From: Pseudomonadota bacterium
GTDB taxonomy: Bacteria; Pseudomonadota; Alphaproteobacteria; Rhodobacterales; Rhodobacteraceae
Reading direction: 5' to 3'
DNA length: 64,000 bases
NCBI GenBank assembly: GCA_020161655.1
Contig: JAIUPC010000007.1
Location: forward strand, 367,285 to 431,284
The notes below the pieces were generated by a model. That model saw only the letters and a list, made by a program, of their open reading frames with translations, had not been told where the DNA came from and did no database searches. A program made the position numbers and the translations under genes. Below are positions 41,748-49,980 of the stretch, one piece after another. Position 1 is the first letter of the stretch; every line of letters begins with the position of its first letter.

Positions 41748-43341
41748 AGCCCGCAGGTTCCGCGTCCGGCGACAGGCCGCCGCCGCTGCCGCAGCCAACG
41801 TCCAGAAGGTGCCGCGCGCGCCCGCTGCCGATGTCGCGTACGAGGATCTGCCCTTCGCGCCCGATCCCGACGCCGGTTTCGGCGAGGGGAGCTATCTCCC
41901 CGATCCGCCTGCGGCCGGGGCCGCCCCCAGCCCCGAGCTGGCCGAGGCACTTGCCGCGATCCGGGCCGAGGGGCTGAGCGGGCGCCAGTTCCGCACGGCG
42001 CGCCGCGTGGCGCAGAAGAACGGCATCAACGCCGCCGACGATGCCGAGGCGGTCCTGCTTTTGCGCCGCAAGGGCATCGACCCCTTCAGCATCGCCGCCC
42101 CCGCCCTCGGTGTGGTGAGTGCAGGCGAAGTTCACCTGCCGCAGACCGTCCGCGCCTCCCAGTCGCTGCCGGCACAACCGACCTATGGCGAGGCGCAGCG
42201 GGCGCAGGAGATCATCCGCATCCAGCAGGACATCGTGCGCCGCAGACGGCGCAACTTCCTGATGCTTCTCGCCCGGCTCAGCGTCTTCGTCTTTCTGCCG
42301 ACGATCGTCGCGGGGATCTACTATTTCTTCATCGCGACACCGATGTATGCGACCCGCAGCGAGTTCGTCATCCAGCAGGCCGATAGTCAGGCGGGCGGAC
42401 TCGGCTCTCTGTTCCGGGGGACGCAATTCGCGACCTCGCAGGATTCGATCACGGTGCAGGCCTATCTGCAGTCGCGCGACGCCCTGCTGCGGCTTGACCG
42501 GGACCATGCTTTCAAGACCGTGTTCAGCGCGCCGGAAATTGACGAGGTCCAGCGGCTAGACCCGAATGCGACGAATGAAGAAGCCTACCGGCTTTACCGC
42601 CGCATGGTAAAGATCGGCTACGACCCGACCGAGGGCATCGTCAAGATGGAGGTCATCGCGCCGGCGCCCGAGCGCAGCGAAGCCTTCTCCAAGGCGCTTC
42701 TCGGCTATGCCGAAGAGCAGGTCGATGATCTGACACAGCGGCTGCGCGAAGATCAGATGAAGGGCGCCCGCGACAGTTTCGCAGATGCCGAGAGGAAAGT
42801 CACAATAGCCCAGACCACGATCCTCGACCTGCAGGAACGGCTTGGCATACTCGATCCGCGGACGGAAAGCACCGCGGCGATGAGCCAGATCAATGCCTTC
42901 GAGATCGAACTGCAGAAAAAGAAGCTTGAGCTGCGGCAGCTTGAGGACAACGCGCAACCGAACGCTGCAAGGGTGGCTGGCGTGAAGGGCGACATTGCGC
43001 GACTTGAGCAGGCCATCGCAGCCCTGCGCAGACCTCTGACCGAAAGTGCCGATGGCAACTCCTCGCTCGCCCAGGTGACGGGCCAGCTCCGTGTGGCAGA
43101 AGCTGAGCTTGAGACGCGGCAGCTGATGCTTGCCCAAGCGATGCAGCAGCTTGAAACAGCCCGGATCGAAGCCAACCGACAGGTGCGCTACCTGTCGCTT
43201 GGCGTCAACCCGGTGGCGCCGGATGAAGCGACCTACCCGCGCGCCTTCGAGAATACCCTATTGGCATTGCTGATCTTTGGCGGCATTTACCTGATGCTGT
43301 CACTGACCGCCGCCATCCTGCGCGAGCAGGTCACAGCCTGA
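41731..43341 (+). CDS. Capsule polysaccharide export inner-membrane protein (KpsE/RkpR-like)
   Basis: 536 residues. A Pro/Ala-rich cytosolic tail of about 170 residues, a first membrane helix (LSVFVFLPTIVAGIYYFF, about 180-197), a periplasmic domain starting ATPMYATRSEFVIQQADSQ, a long coiled coil (residues 340-490, with ERKVTIAQTTILDLQERL) and a final helix LLALLIFGGIYLMLSLTAA. This is the PCP-3 type that couples the ABC exporter to the outer-membrane channel. The long N-terminal tail is unusual compared with enteric KpsE (about 380 residues). Confidence 0.88.
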   Translation: MTTPPKARRFRVRRQAAAAAAANVQKVPRAPAADVAYEDLPFAPDPDAGFGEGSYLPDPPAAGAAPSPELAEALAAIRAEGLSGRQFRTARRVAQKNGINAADDAEAVLLLRRKGIDPFSIAAPALGVVSAGEVHLPQTVRASQSLPAQPTYGEAQRAQEIIRIQQDIVRRRRRNFLMLLARLSVFVFLPTIVAGIYYFFIATPMYATRSEFVIQQADSQAGGLGSLFRGTQFATSQDSITVQAYLQSRDALLRLDRDHAFKTVFSAPEIDEVQRLDPNATNEEAYRLYRRMVKIGYDPTEGIVKMEVIAPAPERSEAFSKALLGYAEEQVDDLTQRLREDQMKGARDSFADAERKVTIAQTTILDLQERLGILDPRTESTAAMSQINAFEIELQKKKLELRQLEDNAQPNAARVAGVKGDIARLEQAIAALRRPLTESADGNSSLAQVTGQLRVAEAELETRQLMLAQAMQQLETARIEANRQVRYLSLGVNPVAPDEATYPRAFENTLLALLIFGGIYLMLSLTAAILREQVTA

Positions 43342-43349
43342 GGCCGACC

Positions 43350-44192
43350 ATGACGACGATGAAAGACGTGAGCTTTGGCGGGCTGACCGTCGGCAATGAC
43401 CGGCCCTTGACGGTGATCGCCGGTCCCTGCCAGCTCGAAAGCCGCGACCACGCCGAAATGATCGCCGGGCGCATGGCGGAGATTTGCCGTGCCCACGGCG
43501 CGCAATATGTCTTCAAGGCCAGCTACGACAAGGCCAACCGCACCTCGCTGAAAGGCCGGCGCGGGATGGGGATCGACGCCGGGCTCAAGGTTCTTGATGA
43601 GATACGGCAGGGCATGGGCCTGCCGGTCCTGACCGATATCCACGACGCCGAACAGGCCCGCATCGCCGCCAGGGTCGTCGACGTGATCCAGATCCCGGCC
43701 TTCCTGTCGCGCCAGACCGATCTTCTGGTTGCCGCTGGCGAGACCGGGGCCGTGGTCAACATCAAGAAGGGCCAGTTCCTTGCGCCCTGGGACATGGCCA
43801 ATGTCGCCGAGAAGGTCGCAAGCACCGGCAACACCCGCATCCTTTTGACCGAACGCGGGGCTTCCTTCGGCTACAACACGCTGGTGGCCGACATGCGGTC
43901 GCTGCCGACGATGGCGAAGTCCGGCTATCCGATCATCATGGACGCGACGCATTCGGTGCAGCAACCCGGCGGGCTTGGCGGGTCATCGGGCGGGCAGCGC
44001 GAGTTTGCCCCGGTCATGGCCCGCGCCGCCGTCAGCCTCGGCATCGCCGGGGTCTTTATCGAGACGCACGAAGACCCGGACAACGCGCCCTCGGACGGGC
44101 CGAACATGATCCCGCTCGATGAGATGAACCGGCTGATCGGGACGCTGATGGCGCTCGACCGCATCGCCAAGGCCGATCCGGTCAGGGTGTAA
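43350..44192 (+). CDS. kdsA: 3-deoxy-8-phosphooctulonate synthase
   Basis: Condenses arabinose-5-phosphate and PEP to KDO-8-phosphate. 280 residues: LTVIAGPCQLESRDHAEM, YVFKASYDKANRTS, LTDIHDAEQARIAARVVDVI, IMDATHSVQQPGG, FIETHEDPDNAPSDGPN. Eight bases after the KpsE-like gene, so likely one operon; KDO is the linker of ABC-exported capsules as well as of lipid A. Confidence 0.97.
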   Translation: MTTMKDVSFGGLTVGNDRPLTVIAGPCQLESRDHAEMIAGRMAEICRAHGAQYVFKASYDKANRTSLKGRRGMGIDAGLKVLDEIRQGMGLPVLTDIHDAEQARIAARVVDVIQIPAFLSRQTDLLVAAGETGAVVNIKKGQFLAPWDMANVAEKVASTGNTRILLTERGASFGYNTLVADMRSLPTMAKSGYPIIMDATHSVQQPGGLGGSSGGQREFAPVMARAAVSLGIAGVFIETHEDPDNAPSDGPNMIPLDEMNRLIGTLMALDRIAKADPVRV

Positions 44193-44198
44193 ACGGCC

Positions 44199-45380
44199 TC
44201 ACACCGCCTGCCCTGCCGCCCAGCCAGAGGACCAGGCCCACTGGAAGTTGTAGCCGCCGAGCCAGCCGGTCACATCGACCGCCTCGCCGATGACGTGAAG
44301 GCCAGGGCAGGCCCGCGCCTCCATCGTCTGCGACGACAGCCCCGCCGTGTCGATCCCGCCGAGCGTAACCTCCGCCGTCCGGTAGCCCTCGCTCCCGACC
44401 GGGCGCACCCGCCAGTCGTGGATCGCCGCCGCGAGGCGTTCGATGCTGGCGTTGGACATATCGCCAAGTCGCGTGGTGCCGCTTAACCCGGCGCGGATGA
44501 GAACATGCTGCGCGAGCTTCTCCGGCAGAAGTGCTGCCACCCCCCGGCCAAGCGAGCTCTTGCCGTTTGCGGATTTCATCGCGCGGATGGCGCTGCCTGC
44601 CGCCGCGCCCGGGAGAAGGTCCACGCGAATCTCGCCACCCTCGCGCCAGTAGGAACTGATCTGCAGGATCGACGGCCCCGAAAGCCCGCGATGGGTGAAG
44701 AGGAACCCCTCCTCGAACGCCACCCTGCCGCAATGGACGCGCGCCGGCACCGCGACCCCGGCGAGCAGGCGGACCCCCTCCAGCTCCTGCTCGGCAAACG
44801 TCAGCGGCACCAGCGCCGGCCGCGTCTCGGTCACCGCGAGGCCGAGTTCCGCCGCGATGCGGTAGGCGAGCCCCGTCGCGCCCATCTTCGGGATCGACTT
44901 GCCGCCCGTCGCCAGAACCAGCCGGCGCGCCCGCACGAGGCCCCGGCTCGTCCGCAACAGAAAATCGCTGCCCCGCTCCACCGCCTCGACCGTCGTGCCG
45001 AGCCAAAGTTCCGCGCCGGCCTCGGCCATCTGCCCGGTCAGAAGCGCCACGATCTGCTTGGCGCTGCCATCGCAGAAAAGCTGGCCGAGGGTCTTTTCGT
45101 GCCAGCCGATCCCCGCCGCGTCGATGCGCGCGATGAAGTCCCGCGGCGTGAAGCGCTTCAGCGCCGAGACGGCAAAGCGCGGGTTCTCCGACAGGAACCT
45201 GGAGGGCGGCGCCTCAAGATTGGTGAAGTTGCAGCGCCCGCCGCCCGAGATGCGGATCTTCTCGCCCGGGGCGGCATTGTGGTCGATGACAAGCACGCTC
45301 CGCCCGCGCCGGGCCGCCTCGACCGCGCACATCATGCCTGCGGCGCCAGCGCCCAGGATTGCGACATCAACCTCTTTCAC
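44199..45380 (-). CDS. HI0933/BaiN-family flavoprotein
   Basis: 393 residues. FAD-binding VDVAILGAGAAGMMCAVEAA, the family signature KIRISGGGRCNFTNLE, LVLATGGKSIPKMGATG, and C-terminal LHVIGEAVDVTGWLGGYNFQ. An NAD(P)/FAD-dependent oxidoreductase of unknown substrate. It converges with kdsA and is the last core gene before the tRNA. Confidence 0.93.
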   Translation of the reverse strand: MKEVDVAILGAGAAGMMCAVEAARRGRSVLVIDHNAAPGEKIRISGGGRCNFTNLEAPPSRFLSENPRFAVSALKRFTPRDFIARIDAAGIGWHEKTLGQLFCDGSAKQIVALLTGQMAEAGAELWLGTTVEAVERGSDFLLRTSRGLVRARRLVLATGGKSIPKMGATGLAYRIAAELGLAVTETRPALVPLTFAEQELEGVRLLAGVAVPARVHCGRVAFEEGFLFTHRGLSGPSILQISSYWREGGEIRVDLLPGAAAGSAIRAMKSANGKSSLGRGVAALLPEKLAQHVLIRAGLSGTTRLGDMSNASIERLAAAIHDWRVRPVGSEGYRTAEVTLGGIDTAGLSSQTMEARACPGLHVIGEAVDVTGWLGGYNFQWAWSSGWAAGQAV

Positions 45381-45477
45381 CCCGCCCGGTTAGGCCGCTT
45401 TCAACCCGCCGGCAACGGCATTTTTTCACGTTAGCATCTTGCGGGCCGGTGCCACCTTGGATAAGAACCCCCGCAGT

Positions 45478-45552
<75 letters not shown>

Positions 45553-45722
45553 GCCTTCCCACGCAAACCGAGACGCCCAGCCTACCCGGCTGATTGTCCC
45601 GTCCTTTCGGTCGTTTGGGCGCAGCTTCACCAATCCCGAGACGCGGGTGCAACGCGCCAATCCGGCGCAAAGTGCCGCCCGTCTCTGTTTGCGCTTTCGG
45701 GGGTTGCCGATTGAGGGACCGG

Positions 45723-47372
45723 TCAGAGCCTGGCGATACGCGCGCGCTGCTCGTCCCAGCCGATCGGCAAGTCGGCGTTGATCAGCCATTCCGTTGTCAG
45801 ACCCAGCGGCTGGCGGCCCTCGGCGATCATCTGCACGATGTCGGGGGCGAGGAAGGCGAGCGGCAGCAACTGCTGGACGCGTTGCTTGGAAATGCTCTCG
45901 CGCGCTGCGATCTCGGCATAGGCCTCGCCGCGGGTCAGCGCCGTGAGCCAGCCCCGTGCTTTCATCAGGTTGCGGACCAGTACCCTGTCGATCTCAGCCG
46001 GGCGCTCGCCGAGCACGACCCTGGTCTCGACACCGCGCCGCCGGATGCGGAACGGGGCTTCGAGAACGAGGCATTCGGTATCGAGGCGCTCCGGTGCGAT
46101 CTGCAACCGCTCGGCAAGAACCTCGGCTGCCACCGCAATCACCATCCGCCCCAGGGCGATCCGCACGCTTGCGATGAGCGCCCGGAGCAAGGCATCGGCA
46201 TGGCGGCCGTCGAGTTCGGCGACGAGACTGTCGATGCAGGTGCCGATCCGGGCCATCTCGCCGGCCAGAGGCGCCCGAACGAGACGGCTGGCCTGGCCCG
46301 GCGCGGTGAGCCAGGCCCGGAGGCGGCCGGCAATGCCGGCTTCGAGTTCGGGCGCCGGCAGCCGCCAGGCCTCCGGGTGTTTGCTACGCCGATCATTCAC
46401 CAGACGGCTCGAGATGTAGTAGCGCAGCCGGTGACCGTTCTTGCGGCTGTGGCTCGGGGTCAACCGGTCGCCGGTCTCGTCGAAGATCTTGCCGGCGAGC
46501 GGCGCGGCGAAGGCAGTCGGAGCCTTGCCGCGCGGCCGGGCGGCGCCGTCCTTGAGGAGGCTCTGCACCGCCTCCCACTCTGCCGGCGGAATGATCGCCG
46601 GATGCTGGCCGTCGTGAATTGCCGTGCGGTGGCGGATGCGGCCGGCATAGATGGGGTTCGTCAGGATATGATGCAGATGCGCGCGCCCGAAGGGGCCGCC
46701 GCCGCTCACCCGTCCATCCCGCGCGGTGCGGCTGCGGGTGTGCAGCCCGAGTTCCGCCGCCCGCGCCCGCACCGCCAGGATCGAGCCTTCCGCACGGTAG
46801 AGGCTATAGATCTTCCGGATGACCCTGGCCTCGGCTTCGTCGGTCACCAGGGTGCGTCCGTTGGCGCGATACCCCATCGGCTCGTTGCCACCCATCCAGA
46901 GGCCCTTGCGCTTGGAGGCGGCGATCTTGTCGCGGATGCGCTCGGCGGTCACCTCGCGTTCGAACTGGGCGAAGGACAGGAGCATGTTGAGCGTCAGGCG
47001 GCCCATGCTGGTTGCGGTGTTGAAAGACTGTGTCACCGAGACGAAGGCGGCCCCTGCCCGATCCAGCCGCTCGACGATCTTGGCGAAGTCGGCGAGCGAG
47101 CGGGTCAGCCGGTCGATCTTGTAGACGACGATCTGATCGACCTGCCCCGCATCGACATCGGCCAGAAGCTGCTGCATCGCCGGCCGCTCCAGCGTGCCCC
47201 CGGAGATCCCGCCGTCATCATATTGGGTCGGCAGCAGCTCCCAGCCTTCGGCTTTCTGGCTGGCGACATAGGCGGCGCAGGCCTCCCGCTGGGCATGGAG
47301 CGAGTTGAAGGCCTGCTCGAGCCCGTCCTCGGAGCTCTTCCGCGTATAGATGGCGCAGCGCAACTGTCCCAT
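45723..47372 (-). CDS. Large serine recombinase
   Basis: 549 residues. Resolvase domain from the start: LRCAIYTRKSSEDGLEQAF with the catalytic Ser in RKSSE, GISGGTLERPAMQQLLADV, VYKIDRLTRSLADFAKIVE, LLSFAQFEREVTAERIRDK. Then the Recombinase domain (DEAEARVIRKIYSLYRAEGS, LTNPIYAGRIRH), a zinc-ribbon-like part and a C-terminal helix-turn-helix-like segment (EIAARESISKQRVQQLLPLA). Integrates or excises mobile DNA. The start overlaps the DUF2924 stop (TGATG). Likely the integrase of this island. Confidence 0.92.
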   Translation of the reverse strand: MGQLRCAIYTRKSSEDGLEQAFNSLHAQREACAAYVASQKAEGWELLPTQYDDGGISGGTLERPAMQQLLADVDAGQVDQIVVYKIDRLTRSLADFAKIVERLDRAGAAFVSVTQSFNTATSMGRLTLNMLLSFAQFEREVTAERIRDKIAASKRKGLWMGGNEPMGYRANGRTLVTDEAEARVIRKIYSLYRAEGSILAVRARAAELGLHTRSRTARDGRVSGGGPFGRAHLHHILTNPIYAGRIRHRTAIHDGQHPAIIPPAEWEAVQSLLKDGAARPRGKAPTAFAAPLAGKIFDETGDRLTPSHSRKNGHRLRYYISSRLVNDRRSKHPEAWRLPAPELEAGIAGRLRAWLTAPGQASRLVRAPLAGEMARIGTCIDSLVAELDGRHADALLRALIASVRIALGRMVIAVAAEVLAERLQIAPERLDTECLVLEAPFRIRRRGVETRVVLGERPAEIDRVLVRNLMKARGWLTALTRGEAYAEIAARESISKQRVQQLLPLAFLAPDIVQMIAEGRQPLGLTTEWLINADLPIGWDEQRARIARL

Positions 47373-47845
47373 CAGCCGATCCCGAAGAAGCGCGGGCCTG
47401 ACCATCGTGCCCCGGTGATCTGCCGTGCGAGCGCCGAGAGCGAGCGCCAGGTCCGCCCGCCCATCTGGAAGCCGCCCGCCACCACCTCGACCCGATAGGT
47501 GCGGCCGTTCCATTCCCGCATCAGGCAGACCCCGGGCCGCAGGGCCGCGGCGGAGCCGGCCACCGGCACCTTGCCCTCCGCAACCGTCTGGAGGGCCCGG
47601 AGCGTCTTCGCCGGCACATCGCCCGCTTGCCGGACCTGCAGGGCATGGCCGAGCGCGCGCTGCAGGAACCGGGCCGAAGCATTGCGCGGCGCGTCGGCAT
47701 CGAACATCTGGCGCCAAAGCCCGAGCAGCTCCGGCCGCTCTATGCGCAGTATATCCTCAACGGTCAGCCCAGCGCGGGCTGCAACGCGGGACCGGACCGC
47801 TGGACGGCGTCCCGCGTCCCTCTTCAATGCCCCATGAACAGCCAT
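47372..47845 (-). CDS. DUF2924 domain protein
   Basis: 157 residues; the DUF2924 pattern is LLGLWRQMFDADAPRNASAR, LQRALGHALQVRQ, PGVCLMREWNGRTYRVEVVA and FQMGGRTWRSLSALARQITG. In alphaproteobacterial prophages and integrative elements this family is usually encoded directly upstream of a large serine recombinase, as here. AAGGAA precedes the ATG at 47845. A DNA-binding helper role is plausible but unproven. Confidence 0.9.
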   Translation of the reverse strand: MAVHGALKRDAGRRPAVRSRVAARAGLTVEDILRIERPELLGLWRQMFDADAPRNASARFLQRALGHALQVRQAGDVPAKTLRALQTVAEGKVPVAGSAAALRPGVCLMREWNGRTYRVEVVAGGFQMGGRTWRSLSALARQITGARWSGPRFFGIG

Positions 47846-48037
47846 TTTATGTTCCTTCAACCCGTATCAGTCGGTGCCGGCCTCCGTTCGTGCCAACAGG
47901 GACTTGCCCAAGCGAGCGTCCGTCCCGACTGACGCTTCCGGTGCGGGGGAAGTCCAGTCGGATCGTTGCGCAAAGTGCTGGAATCAAGGGCTGGGCGCCG
48001 GCCAACTTGAGCGGCTGCCGGTTTCGTGGACAGCAGG

Positions 48038-48898
48038 TTAAGCTAGCATAGCGCGGGCCTCGAACTCCATGGGGCTAAGGTAGCCCAGTTTCGAGTGCCG
48101 TCTGCGCGGGTTGTAGAAGCGTTCGATGTAGTCGAAGACATCGGCACGGGCTTCGTCGCGGGTGCGGTAGACCCTGCGGGCCGTGCGTTCGGTCTTCAGC
48201 GACGAGAAGAAGCTCTCCATCGCCGAATTGTCCCAGACGTTTCCCGCCCGGCTCATCGAGCAGGTGATGCCGTTGTCGGACAGAAGCCGTTGGAACTGCT
48301 CGCTTGTGTATTGCGATCCCTGATCCGAATGATGAAGCAGAGCATCGGCCTTTCCACGTCGCCAGACGGCCATCATCAGCGCATCCATGACCAGTGACGC
48401 ATCCCGATCTGCCTTCATGGACCAGCCTACAGCACGGCGTGAAAACAGGTCCAGCACGACCGCGACGTAGAGCCAGCCTTCTGCGGTCCAGATATAGGTG
48501 AAATCGGCTAGCCATTTCTGGTTCGGCCGGTCCGCCTGGAAGTCGCGGTCGAGGATGTTGTCCGCGATGACCGACCGTTCGCCATCGTCCTTCGGCTTGC
48601 CGCGGCGCCTGGGTCGCGCCCTCAGGGCATTGATCCGCATCAGTCGTTCGATCCGGTGCAGCCCGCAGGCAAGGCCATCCTCCAGGACATCGCGCCAGAC
48701 GCGACGCGCGCCATAGGTCCGGTCGCTCGCCTTGAAGCTTGTCTCGATCGCCGTGACGAGCTTGGCGTCATGGATCTCGCGGGCGCTGGTCGGGCGGTTG
48801 AGCCAGGCGTGGAAGCCGGACCGGGAGACCTCCAGCACATCGCACAGCCAGCTGACCGGCCAGATGTGGCGGTGCTTGGCGATGAAGGCGAACCTCAT
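48038..48898 (-). CDS. IS3 family transposase OrfB (DDE)
   Basis: 286 residues. HTH_21-type N-terminus (DVLEVSRSGFHAWLNRP), then the rve integrase core: first Asp in WLADFTYIWTAEGWLYVAV, second in LLHHSDQGSQYTSEQFQ, Glu in WDNSAMESFFSSLKTER, followed by ERFYNPRRRHSKLGYLSP. Appears intact. Overlaps orfA by ATGA; a T6 run (48914-48919 in plus coordinates as AAAAAA) near the orfA end is a candidate -1 frameshift site for the OrfAB fusion. Confidence 0.95.
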   Translation of the reverse strand: MRFAFIAKHRHIWPVSWLCDVLEVSRSGFHAWLNRPTSAREIHDAKLVTAIETSFKASDRTYGARRVWRDVLEDGLACGLHRIERLMRINALRARPRRRGKPKDDGERSVIADNILDRDFQADRPNQKWLADFTYIWTAEGWLYVAVVLDLFSRRAVGWSMKADRDASLVMDALMMAVWRRGKADALLHHSDQGSQYTSEQFQRLLSDNGITCSMSRAGNVWDNSAMESFFSSLKTERTARRVYRTRDEARADVFDYIERFYNPRRRHSKLGYLSPMEFEARAMLA

Positions 48899-49185
48899 AT
48901 CGCCTCGCGCGCGAAAAAAGCGGCCGCCTTCTTCAGGATGTCACGCTCCGCACGAAGACGGGCGACCTCTTTCTTCAGCGCTGCAATCTCGGCCAGATCG
49001 GCCCGCATCTGTCCGGCCCCGGGAAAGGCCGCGGCAGGGGTAGCGGTCAGTTCCCGCATCCAGCGGCGCAACACGCTCTCTGCCACATCGAGGTCACGCG
49101 CGGCCTGCGCTACCGCCACACCCCGATCCGTCACCAGCCTGACCGCCTCGATCTTGAACTCTCGGCTGAACTTCCGTCTCGTCAT
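48895..49185 (-). CDS. IS3 family transposase OrfA
   Basis: 96 residues. Helix-turn-helix MTRRKFSREFKIEAVRLVTD, VAVAQAARDLDVAESVLRRW and a leucine-zipper-like tail (IAALKKEVARLRAERDILKK). GGAG seven bases before the ATG at 49185 supports this start over 49191. Confidence 0.93.
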   Translation of the reverse strand: MTRRKFSREFKIEAVRLVTDRGVAVAQAARDLDVAESVLRRWMRELTATPAAAFPGAGQMRADLAEIAALKKEVARLRAERDILKKAAAFFAREAI

Positions 49186-49245
49186 ATCCATTCTCCAGTT
49201 CCTTGGTCACGATCTTATCTTCGTGCCCACGAAACCGGCAGCAGC

Positions 49246-49592
49246 TCACCCCCCCCTTTTTTGCCCGCAGGCTCGAAGCCGTGCGGTGCGCCTTGATATA
49301 CGTCGCGAGATCATGACGACCTTCTCTTCGCCGCCTACGGAGACCAGACCCTCCATCATCCGGGCGAAGACCCCAAGGTCACCCCACCGCTTCCAGCGGT
49401 TGTAGAGGGTCTTGGGAGGCCCATACTCGCGCGGCGCGGCGCATCGCACTAGCGCAAGCCATTGCGATTGAAGAAGACTATGCCACTCAAAACACGCCGA
49501 TCATCGACGCGGGGCTTGCCATGGCTCTTGGGAAAGAAGGGCCGCAGCCGCTCCATCTGCTCGTCGGTGAGCTAGAAAAGACTGCTCATCAT
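49246..49592 (-). pseudogene. IS5-family (IS427-like) transposase, two nonsense codons, 3' truncated
   Basis: Minus strand, one frame: MMSSLF, TAG, LTDEQMERLRPFFPKSHGKP, RVDDRRVLSGIVFFNRNGLR, TAG, CDAPREYGPPKTLYNRWKRW, GVFARMMEGL, then degenerate sequence. Both TAG codons stand where the family has Trp (SLFWLTDEQ and GLRWCDAP), so each is a single TGG to TAG change. The 3' part is lost where the IS3 element begins. Confidence 0.88.
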
Positions 49593-49980
49593 AACCCCCG
49601 TCAGTCCGGGCGCTTGAATCACGCACGCGGGGCTAACGCAAGCCGATTAATAGTCCCTGACCCAAGGGAACGCAGCCGCGCAGCAACCGCGGCTCGATCG
49701 GCTGTTAAGGGTCGACAGCGCGGATTGGGTGCTGAGCATCACCGCTGGGTCTATCGGGCTGCCTTTAGTCGCCGCTGCGGCCCGCCGACTACCACATATT
49801 CGCCGAAACCACGACGGTGGGCGACCGCCACTCCGTTTCTCAGGAACATGGTTCGTATTGCACAACCTCCACGCTGAGGGCAATTTCCTCGGAAAAGAAA
49901 ATCGCTAGGTGCTTGGACTGTGTGGCGGTAGTTCGCCCGCGATCTGGACCACGTCGTCGGAATACCGCCAAGGATGCACG
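49593..49980. other. 388-base gap before cas3
   Basis: Contains the presumed cas3 promoter. A 78-codon minus-strand ORF here has no protein-like features. No CRISPR-repeat-like sequence and no terminator is evident. CGATCGG and similar short dyads occur, but nothing stands out. Confidence 0.4.

Larger units (their letters stand above)
48015..49243. mobile_element. Complete IS3-family insertion sequence, 1.23 kb
   Basis: Terminal inverted repeats CTGCCGGTTTCGTGG at the left and CCACGAAACCGGCAG at the right bound overlapping orfA and orfB. The bases flanking the two ends do not form a direct repeat, so one side has been rearranged since insertion. The right end abuts a truncated IS5-family transposase. 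Confidence 0.9.

Noticed and set aside
45594-47498. 634-codon ORF antisense to the serine recombinase
   Set aside because: Shadow of the recombinase codons; the minus-strand frame has all resolvase motifs.
47425-48051. 208-codon plus-strand ORF opposite DUF2924
   Set aside because: Arg/Pro/Ala/Ser-rich shadow composition; the minus-strand DUF2924 match is clear.
49851-49860. TTCGTAT upstream of cas3 as a second target of the crRNA-like RNA
   Set aside because: Only PAM plus four seed bases match the pseudo-spacer; the next positions all differ, so this is expected by chance.
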